Source: an archaeon
GTDB lineage: Archaea > Nanobdellota > Nanobdellia > Woesearchaeales > JAGVOV01
Direction of reading: 5' to 3'
Length of the DNA: 6,181 nt
NCBI GenBank assembly: GCA_020052545.1
Contig: JAGVOV010000064.1
Span: 1-6,181, forward strand
Part shown: in pieces, positions 1-4,957 of the stretch
Layout of the letters: every line of letters begins with the position of its first letter
Numbering within the stretch: the first letter of the stretch is position 1
The notes under the pieces: model-generated
The model's input: only the letters and a program-made list of their open reading frames with translations
Told to the model about the DNA's origin: nothing
Databases searched by the model: none
Translations under genes and position numbers: made by a program

Positions 1-529
1 CTCTCTTTGTCTGGAAGTCCTCGGCTCCCTTATTTGAAGTCCTATTCAGGACATAAATTCCTTTATCGGCGTACACTGCAAATGGCTCAACCGAATCAGT
101 CCCCATCCAGCCATGGACTGTGACTGCATCTGCTCTCCAGTTCTCAAAGCCCACTTTGGCATAGTTGGCAGAGCTTGGGCCTATGTCTCCTCGCTTGAAA
201 TCCAATATTATCAATGCCTCTGGAACATATTCATGGGCCAGATCAAATATGGCAGCGAGCGCAAGGTCGCCCTCATCAGACAGCGGATTGCTAGAATCAG
301 ATTTCCTCGGGTTGTTGCTTACCTCGCAGAAGCCATGATTCGGCTTTAATGCGGCAGGCACAAGGCCCTTATTCTTCATGGCCTCAAACAATTTTTGATA
401 TGCTTTGATTACATCCATATAGAAATGGCCGGATTTGTCTGGAAGACCCACGCTTACTGGGTCAAGACCAAGGCATGCGATGTTTCCTGTACTCTCTGCA
501 GATTCAATTAATCTTTCTGTGTAGCTCAT
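1..529 (-). CDS. pyrF: Orotidine-5'-phosphate decarboxylase, C-terminal part beyond window
   Basis: PyrF converts orotidine 5'-monophosphate to UMP, the last step of de novo pyrimidine synthesis, in the cytoplasm. Reading the minus strand from ATG at 529 gives 176 codons without a stop up to the window edge. The N-terminal strand carries CLGLDP (residues 19-24), the middle has LKPNHGF (61-67), and the catalytic motif LDFKRGDIG (109-117) supplies the Asp-Lys-Asp charge network (D110, K112, D115). ADAVTVHGWMG (133-143) and NRTSNKGAEDFQ (162-173) are typical of the long bacterial-type form. That form is usually about 270 residues, so roughly the last third lies outside the window. The ATG overlaps the upstream gene's stop as ATGA and follows GGTG with a 5-nt spacer, so the two genes are probably translationally coupled. 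Family identity is clear; only the 3' end is unseen. Confidence 0.93.
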   Translation of the reverse strand, partial: MSYTERLIESAESTGNIACLGLDPVSVGLPDKSGHFYMDVIKAYQKLFEAMKNKGLVPAALKPNHGFCEVSNNPRKSDSSNPLSDEGDLALAAIFDLAHEYVPEALIILDFKRGDIGPSSANYAKVGFENWRADAVTVHGWMGTDSVEPFAVYADKGIYVLNRTSNKGAEDFQTKR

Positions 530-1482
530 TTTTTCACCTTTGGCGCAAGATCAGCGACTTGCTGTATCGTCATGCCGTACTTTTCTTTGACAGCGCTCTC
601 AAGCTCGTCATATCTCCCGATAGCCTTTACAAATTCTCCGTACTTCTTCATGAAAGCGACTACTTTGTCGGGCTTCTTTGTCGGATCGAAAGACGGCAGC
701 AATGGCAGCGCTCCTTTCTCCCTGAGGTACCATTCTCCCCAGCTTCCTTCTTTCTGCTGTTCCATCTGAAGATACTGTACTGCCTCATCTGGATATCTTG
801 ACACCTTTCTCAGGAAAGCCTCGTCAATGTACACTTGCGCTTTGAGCTCAAGCCTCTGGGGCGCAAGCTTCTTCTCAGCTCCTTGGCATCTTGAGACAGT
901 GACGATGCCTTTTTCGACTGTATGTCCAGCTCCCCTAAGCCAGGGAAGCCAGCCGATAGCTTTTCCTCCCTCATCCAGCCTATAGAAACTTGAGGCAGTA
1001 GTTATCAGATCGGCAACAGGGACAACATATAATGACCTATTGGTTTCAACAGGCTCAAGATTCGGATTCAATACTTCTATCCTTCCGTCTTTGTAGACAG
1101 ATACATGGGGGACTTCAAGCTTCTTCGCCACAGGTCCGGAAAAAAGCCAGTCTCTCCTTTCTCCGCCGGCTATTGCAAGATCCCATTCGGCTGATCTTCC
1201 GGCAATCTTACTTACCTCTTCAACGATGTTGTCAATGACAAGATTGAACTGCGCATCTTGTCCCATTATCTTTAATGCATGCTCGATGAAATTCCTTGAT
1301 TTTATTTCTTTTATCTGATTCCATGCGCCTTTGTCATCAAGAAGACGCTCTGAGAAAACGTAATATCTCCCAAGCAAGCCAGAAGCGAGAATTGTCGCAT
1401 CAGAAAGGTCCTCATAGCCATTTCTGCTAATCAAGATCTTTGTCGTGTCTTCATCACCTGAAAATCCAGCCAATTCTATCAT
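526..1482 (-). CDS. pyrE: Divergent orotate phosphoribosyltransferase-like protein with C-terminal extension
   Basis: Probable PyrE, which joins orotate and PRPP to give OMP, the substrate of the overlapping downstream pyrF. It is 318 residues from the ATG at 1482, well above the roughly 200 usual for PyrE. Residues about 100-195 show the phosphoribosyltransferase core: AGGERRDWLFSGPVAKKL (105-122), then VPHVSVYKDG, then VVPVADLITTASS (153-165) in the place of the PRPP loop normally written hhhhDDhhTTGxS. Here the first acidic residue is Ala157 and the loop Gly is Ala163. The catalytic-loop Lys/His pattern of classical PyrE is not obvious. Residues about 205-318 form a charged, probably helical extension I do not recognise. 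A TTG at 1485 is in frame, but the GGGGTG site gives the better 5-nt spacing to the ATG. The BRE/TATA about 47 nt upstream suggests a leader of about 20 nt. The context supports orotate phosphoribosyltransferase; an inactive or regulatory homologue is the alternative. Confidence 0.75.
   Translation of the reverse strand: MIELAGFSGDEDTTKILISRNGYEDLSDATILASGLLGRYYVFSERLLDDKGAWNQIKEIKSRNFIEHALKIMGQDAQFNLVIDNIVEEVSKIAGRSAEWDLAIAGGERRDWLFSGPVAKKLEVPHVSVYKDGRIEVLNPNLEPVETNRSLYVVPVADLITTASSFYRLDEGGKAIGWLPWLRGAGHTVEKGIVTVSRCQGAEKKLAPQRLELKAQVYIDEAFLRKVSRYPDEAVQYLQMEQQKEGSWGEWYLREKGALPLLPSFDPTKKPDKVVAFMKKYGEFVKAIGRYDELESAVKEKYGMTIQQVADLAPKVKK
535..538 (-). promoter_or_regulatory. Ribosome binding site of pyrF
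   Basis: On the minus strand GGTG is followed by five A residues and then the pyrF ATG at 529. It lies inside the last codons of the upstream pyrE-like gene and supports the overlapping ATGA start. The same GGTG-N5-ATG spacing precedes the pyrE-like gene and the second ATG of purB. Confidence 0.7.
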
Positions 1483-1487
1483 CAAAC

Positions 1488-1493
1488 CACCCC
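1488..1493 (-). promoter_or_regulatory. Ribosome binding site of the pyrE-like gene
   Basis: GGGGTG on the minus strand, with five bases between its GGTG and the ATG at 1482. This spacing favours the ATG over the in-frame TTG at 1485. The purCE gene has the same GGGGTGGT string. Confidence 0.65.
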
Positions 1494-1523
1494 TAATAAC
1501 TAATGCTCTGGCTTTTTCAAGGA

Positions 1524-1539
1524 CATTTAAATAGTTTCC
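1524..1539 (-). promoter_or_regulatory. Archaeal BRE/TATA promoter of the pyrE-pyrF operon
   Basis: On the minus strand the sequence reads GGAAAC then TATTTAAATG, a purine-rich BRE joined to a TATA box. Counting about 26 nt from the box centre (near 1529) puts transcription start near 1503. That leaves a leader of about 20 nt that just contains the GGGGTG site. The core ATTTAAAT (1525-1532) is a perfect palindrome, but the plus strand lacks an equally good BRE. Confidence 0.65.
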
Positions 1540-1573
1540 GCAGGGCTTTTCGTCATGAAATTGTGACTAATCC

Positions 1574-1587
1574 ATAAAGTTTTTAAG
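1574..1587 (+). promoter_or_regulatory. TATA promoter of msrB, predicted leaderless
   Basis: ATAAAG followed by TTTTTAAG (1580-1587) fits a BRE/TATA element. The box centre (about 1583-1584) is 26-27 nt from the msrB ATG at 1610, so transcription should begin at or next to the start codon. No purine-rich Shine-Dalgarno site is present in 1588-1609, which agrees with a leaderless mRNA. Confidence 0.6.
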
Positions 1588-1609
1588 TCCTCATATATTC
1601 TGCCGTCCT

Positions 1610-1984
1610 ATGAAAACAGAAGATGAATGGCAACATTGCCTGACACCAGAACAATATGATATCTTGAGAAAGAAAGGGACTGAGGCGCCTTTCACAGGCA
1701 AGCTTCTTCATAACAAAGAAAAAGGAAAATATATTTGCGCCGCCTGCGGCATGGAGCTTTTCTCTTCAGAGGCAAAGTTTGACTCAGGTACAGGCTGGCC
1801 TAGCTTCTTTGATGCGAACAAAGAGAATATAGCCACAAAAAGAGATCTTAACCATGGCATGATAAGGACTGAAGTGCTGTGCAAGCATTGTAGCAGTCAT
1901 CTTGGCCATGTGTTCGAGGACGGCCCCAATCCTACTGGATTGAGATACTGCATCAATTCTGCCTCATTGGATTTCAGGAAGTGA
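1610..1984 (+). CDS. msrB: Peptide-methionine (R)-S-oxide reductase
   Basis: MsrB reduces the R-epimer of methionine sulfoxide in oxidised proteins and helps cells survive oxidants. At 124 residues it is a normal single-domain, cytosolic form with no MsrA fusion and no signal peptide. The opening [20 protein letters not shown] (11-30) is typical. Two CxxC pairs, C43/C46 and C91/C94, would bind structural zinc. GTGWPSF (60-66), [14 protein letters not shown] (97-110) and [11 protein letters not shown] (112-122) are family signatures, and C114 is the catalytic cysteine. The residue that is Cys in GCGWPSF-type enzymes is Thr61 here, so the usual resolving cysteine is absent and only C10 remains unassigned. 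The gene appears monocistronic with its own TATA box and no RBS. Its relation to the nucleotide genes on either side seems positional only. Confidence 0.96.
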   Translation: MKTEDEWQHCLTPEQYDILRKKGTEAPFTGKLLHNKEKGKYICAACGMELFSSEAKFDSGTGWPSFFDANKENIATKRDLNHGMIRTEVLCKHCSSHLGHVFEDGPNPTGLRYCINSASLDFRK

Positions 1985-2009
1985 TTTTCGCCCCAAATCT
2001 GTGACGAAA

Positions 2010-2027
2010 CCAAAACGGCGATTTTGG
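2010..2027. repeat. Short inverted repeat between msrB and purCE
   Basis: CCAAAA (2010-2015) and TTTTGG (2022-2027) can pair around a 6-nt loop, 25 nt after the msrB stop. The right arm runs into the purCE BRE (GGAAA from 2026), and the downstream sequence is T-rich. It could be a weak msrB terminator or an operator at the purine promoter, or it could be chance; a 6-bp stem is not strong evidence. Confidence 0.3.
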
Positions 2028-2040
2028 AAATTTATTTAAA
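2026..2040 (+). promoter_or_regulatory. Archaeal BRE/TATA promoter of the purCE-purB operon
   Basis: GGAAA, two bases, then TATTTAAA (2033-2040) closely resembles the promoter of the divergent pyrE-like operon. The expected transcription start, about 26 nt from the box centre, is near 2063. This leaves a leader of about 17 nt carrying the GGGGTGGT ribosome site. It also places the in-frame TTG at 2056 upstream of the transcript, which argues against that longer start. Confidence 0.68.
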
Positions 2041-2066
2041 GCTCTCGATGAAAGTTTGTTAATCGC

Positions 2067-2072
2067 GGGGTG
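2067..2072 (+). promoter_or_regulatory. Ribosome binding site of purCE
   Basis: GGGGTG, seven bases before the ATG at 2080. It decides the start: the upstream in-frame TTG at 2056 has no such site and lies before the predicted transcription start. Confidence 0.68.
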
Positions 2073-2079
2073 GTCATTA

Positions 2080-3513
2080 ATGTCTAATGAGCAAGAGTAT
2101 AAGGAGATAATAAAAGCAAATCTTAACAACGTTCTGACATCTGGTTTTGTCCCCGAGCTTGGCACGCACAAGAAAGGAAAAGTCAGAGACAATCATTTTC
2201 TCGAGGATAGAGTTGTGATGATAGCATCGGACAGAGTAAGCTCATTTGATCACGTCCTCTCAAGGGCTATTCCGTTTAAAGGAGTTATTCTGAATCTTTT
2301 CAATGAATGGGCGATGGAAAATGCGGCTGATGTGATGCCAAACGCGATGCTTCCAAGCCCCGATCCAAATGTCATAATACAGACAGCCTTCCCGAATTAC
2401 GGTTTCGAATGCGTTGTCCGCGGCTTTGTCTGGGGCTCTATGGCGGCAGATTATGAAAATGGATCAAGGACAAAAAGCGGAATATCGCTGCCGGAAGGAC
2501 TATTGAGATACCAAAAACTAGATGAACCTATTTTCACGCCGACGACAAAAGTGGAGAAAGGCCACGACTTGGATATAAGCATGGTTGCCATGGGCAGCCT
2601 TGGGCCAAAAGCGCAAGAGGCCTCAATTAGATTGTTTAAGCGTTACCAGCAGCTTGCTGCAGAGAAAGGCCTTTTCCTCATCGATACAAAATATGAATTT
2701 GGTGATACTCTGAAAAATGAAGTCAGTCTTGTTCTGATTGATGAATCGACAACGCCAGACTCAAGCAGGTTCTGCTCAATTGAAGAATACAATGATAAAT
2801 GGCCAAGGATATTTGAATATATGAGAACAGGGAAATGGGAAGATGTCAGCGCGCTTCTCAAGGAGAAGCCTGAGCTCAAGATAAAAGAAGAATCGAAGCA
2901 GTTCGTGAGAGACGTCTTGATTGCTGGCGGCTATAAAGATGGGACAAAGATACCAGATCTCACAGATGACCAGATTGTTGAGACTGCTTGGAGGTACATA
3001 AGCAGCTACGAGACTCTGACAGGGAAGACATTCGACTTTGCGCAGAGCGAACTGCCGACGGTGAAGAAGAGGATAATGAACAACCTTGTAAAAGCAGGCA
3101 TCGCTTATGGCGCATGCGTCGTACCTATAGGCGCGAGCAAAACTGATGCAGAGCACTGGGGCAAACTGGAAAAAGCGCTGACAGAAGCAAAAGTGCCGTT
3201 CACGCAGCCGTTCTATGGCTCGGCGCATAGAGAAACGCAGCAGGTCCTTGATTTTGTGCATAACATGGATGCGACATCAATCGAGCCGCTAGTCTATCTG
3301 ACCTTCGCAGGAAGGAGCAACGGCCTCGGACCTGTTGTCGCAGGCAACACACCTTATCCTGTGATAGCGAATCCGGTATTCTCAGATATCGGGACATATT
3401 CTGTTGACATCCATTCAAGCCTGCGCATGCCAAGTAAATTACCGCTGGCTGTCGTTGTCGATCCAGGTAACGCAGCATTGATGGCGAAAAGGATCGTTGA
3501 CATGGTGAGATGA
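2080..3513 (+). CDS. purCE: Bifunctional SAICAR synthetase / class II AIR carboxylase (PurC-PurE fusion, PAICS-like)
   Basis: This 477-residue cytosolic protein would convert AIR plus CO2 to CAIR (PurE part), then CAIR plus aspartate and ATP to SAICAR (PurC part). Residues 1 to about 325 are PurC: GKVRD (33-37), ASDRVSSFDHVL (49-60), ECVVRGFVWGSM (110-121), EPIFTPTTK (149-157), IDTKYEFG (201-208), TTPDSSRF (224-231), KQFVRD (273-278) and a final YETLTG (310-315). Between TTPDSSRF and KQFVRD there are 41 residues, about 25 more than I recall for yeast Ade1. Residues about 338-477 are PurE: VPIGASKTD (348-356), SAHR (381-384), AGRSNGLGPVVAGNT (410-424), PYPVIANP (425-432) and SSLRMPSKLP (446-455). 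AGRSNGLGPV marks class II, CO2-using AIR carboxylases such as the animal PAICS domain, unlike the AGGAAHLPG of bacterial class I. The domain order also matches PAICS. The stop overlaps purB. Domain calls are firm; class II activity is inferred from motifs. Confidence 0.93.
   Translation: MSNEQEYKEIIKANLNNVLTSGFVPELGTHKKGKVRDNHFLEDRVVMIASDRVSSFDHVLSRAIPFKGVILNLFNEWAMENAADVMPNAMLPSPDPNVIIQTAFPNYGFECVVRGFVWGSMAADYENGSRTKSGISLPEGLLRYQKLDEPIFTPTTKVEKGHDLDISMVAMGSLGPKAQEASIRLFKRYQQLAAEKGLFLIDTKYEFGDTLKNEVSLVLIDESTTPDSSRFCSIEEYNDKWPRIFEYMRTGKWEDVSALLKEKPELKIKEESKQFVRDVLIAGGYKDGTKIPDLTDDQIVETAWRYISSYETLTGKTFDFAQSELPTVKKRIMNNLVKAGIAYGACVVPIGASKTDAEHWGKLEKALTEAKVPFTQPFYGSAHRETQQVLDFVHNMDATSIEPLVYLTFAGRSNGLGPVVAGNTPYPVIANPVFSDIGTYSVDIHSSLRMPSKLPLAVVVDPGNAALMAKRIVDMVR
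3504..3507 (+). promoter_or_regulatory. Ribosome binding site of purB
   Basis: GGTG inside the last codons of purCE. Tandem ATGs at 3510 and 3513 follow with spacers of 2 and 5 nt. The 5-nt spacing matches the pyrE-like gene and pyrF, so 3513 is the preferred start. Confidence 0.6.
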
Positions 3514-4946
3514 TGCCAAGCTTGAATGTCCTCTCACAAAGATATGCGACGCCAGAGATAAATGACATCCATTCAGAAAAGGGGAAGATACTCTCTGAGA
3601 GAGAGCTTTGGATTGCGGTCATGAAGGCGCAAAGGGAGCTTGGTGTCAACATCCCGGCAGAGGATATTGAGAAGTTTGAGCGTTCTAAGGGGGAGATAGA
3701 TGTCGATTGGATACAGGTGAGGGAGCTTGAGATAAAGCATGATGTGAAGGCAAGGATTGAAGCTTTTGTCAAAGTCTCAGGGGCCGGAGAGCATATACAC
3801 AGGGGCATGACTTCCCGCGATCTGACAGACAATGTGGAGCAGATGCAGATAAAAAGTTCCTCAGAGATATTGATTGGAAGATATGCATCTGTGCTGCGCC
3901 ATATGATGGTGAAAGCAGAATCTTACAGAGACTTAGTTATAACCGCAAGGACACATCATCAGGCAGCCCAGCCGACATTGCTAGGAAGGAAATTCAGCAT
4001 GTGGGGCGAAGAGCTTTATTTTCACATTGAAGGGTTTGAGAATTTCATTTCAAGATACCCTTTGAGAGGCATCAAAGGCCCGGTCGGAACCCAATCAGAC
4101 ATGCTCACCCTTCTTGGCAGCCAAGATAAAGTTGATGTTCTTGAGCAGAGGGTCGCAAAGCTTCTGGGCTTTAATGTAGTCTTAGATAGCCCTGGGCAAG
4201 TTTATCCGAGATCGCTTGATTATGCCTTCCTGTCACATCTCTCTTTGCTTGCGGCTTCACCAGAGAACTTTGCGAAGAACATAAGGCTTATGGCAGGCTA
4301 TGAGCTTGTGACAGAAGGTTTCGGAAAGCACCAGAAAGGCTCAACTGCGATGCCGCACAAGATGAACACCAGAACTTCAGAGCGCGTCTGCAGCCTTGCA
4401 GAGACGATCAAGGGATATGTCGATATGGGATCAAGGCTCTCTGGGGACCAATGGGAAGAAGGCGATGTCTCCTGCTCTGCCTTGAGAAGAGTCGCCATAC
4501 CAGATTCAATCTTTGCCTCTGACGGCCTCATTGAGGCGACGCTCACTGTGCTGAATGATTTCGGAGCTTATACGCAGATGGTGCTGGCTGAGAAGAATAG
4601 ATATCTTCCATTTCTGGCAACGACACAATTCTTGACGCTGCTGACCAAAGCTGGCATGGGAAGAGAAGAAGCGCATGAAGTCATAAGGAAATATGCTGTA
4701 GGCGAGGCGCTCAATATGAGAAACCTGGGAATATATGAGAACCGCCTTGTTGATAGGCTTATTTCCGATCCAACTGTTTTAGCCCTTGGCATAACCGAAG
4801 ACAAGTTCGTCAATGCTATGAAGGAAGCAGAAAATGCAAGCATCGCCGGGGCCAGCAGCCAGATAGATAATGTGAGGCATAAGGCAGCATCAGTTATTGT
4901 GAGACATGAGGAAGCTGCAAAATACGAACCAAGGCCTATAAGATAA
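3513..4946 (+). CDS. purB: Adenylosuccinate lyase
   Basis: PurB removes fumarate from SAICAR to give AICAR, and from adenylosuccinate to give AMP. It is a cytosolic homotetramer of the fumarase/aspartase superfamily. At 477 residues it has normal length and all superfamily regions. KHDVKA (75-80) and HRGMTSRDLTDN (96-107) form region 1. ARTHHQAAQPTLLG (145-158) holds the presumed acid His148. GIKGPVGT (186-193) and VYPRSLDY (230-237) follow. The signature GSTAMPHKMN (276-285) holds the likely catalytic Ser277 and Lys283. DQWEEGDVSCSALRRVAIPD (312-331) and the EKNRYLPFLATT stretch recall actinobacterial-type PurB as I remember it. The substrate is made by the gene just upstream, whose TGA overlaps this start. 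The ATG at 3510 (ATGA overlap) is an equally readable start adding one Met; 3513 is preferred for RBS spacing. Transcription is expected from the purCE promoter. Confidence 0.96.
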   Translation: MPSLNVLSQRYATPEINDIHSEKGKILSERELWIAVMKAQRELGVNIPAEDIEKFERSKGEIDVDWIQVRELEIKHDVKARIEAFVKVSGAGEHIHRGMTSRDLTDNVEQMQIKSSSEILIGRYASVLRHMMVKAESYRDLVITARTHHQAAQPTLLGRKFSMWGEELYFHIEGFENFISRYPLRGIKGPVGTQSDMLTLLGSQDKVDVLEQRVAKLLGFNVVLDSPGQVYPRSLDYAFLSHLSLLAASPENFAKNIRLMAGYELVTEGFGKHQKGSTAMPHKMNTRTSERVCSLAETIKGYVDMGSRLSGDQWEEGDVSCSALRRVAIPDSIFASDGLIEATLTVLNDFGAYTQMVLAEKNRYLPFLATTQFLTLLTKAGMGREEAHEVIRKYAVGEALNMRNLGIYENRLVDRLISDPTVLALGITEDKFVNAMKEAENASIAGASSQIDNVRHKAASVIVRHEEAAKYEPRPIR

Positions 4947-4957
4947 AAATAAAAAAT
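4945..4957 (-). terminator. T-rich terminator of the minus-strand surface-protein gene
   Basis: Immediately after the minus-strand stop (4960-4958) the coding-sense sequence reads T6, A, T5, A, the kind of oligo-T tract that ends archaeal transcripts without a hairpin. It fills the entire 11-nt convergent gap and reaches into the stop codon of purB on the other strand. Confidence 0.6.

Noticed and set aside
475..801. Plus-strand open frame of 108 codons antisense to the pyrE-like 3' end and pyrF start
   Set aside because: Lies over two coding regions joined by an ATGA overlap; the hydrophobic translation is the usual mirror of charged codons.
1483..1485. TTG start one codon upstream of the pyrE-like ATG
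   Set aside because: The ATG at 1482 gives the same GGTG-N5-ATG spacing as pyrF and purB and is the stronger initiation codon.
1510..1552. Direct repeat GGCTTTTTC / GGGCTTTTCG around the pyrE-like promoter
   Set aside because: Imperfect, short and of common composition; not convincing as an operator pair.
1483..1609. Possible riboswitch or small RNA in the divergent region
   Set aside because: The space is taken up by two promoters and short leaders; no extended stem or conserved aptamer core was seen.
2056..2079. TTG at 2056 as the purCE start, adding eight residues
   Set aside because: It precedes the predicted transcription start, lacks an RBS, and the ATG at 2080 has GGGGTG at proper distance.
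2776..3261. Minus-strand open frame of 161 codons inside purCE
   Set aside because: Fully antisense to conserved PurC/PurE motifs; low-complexity Phe/Leu/Arg/Cys-rich translation and no promoter or RBS.
3200..3832. Minus-strand open frame of 210 codons across the purCE/purB junction
   Set aside because: It lies opposite two strongly conserved enzymes, spans their junction and has a Cys/Ser-rich composition typical of an antisense shadow, with no recognisable domain.
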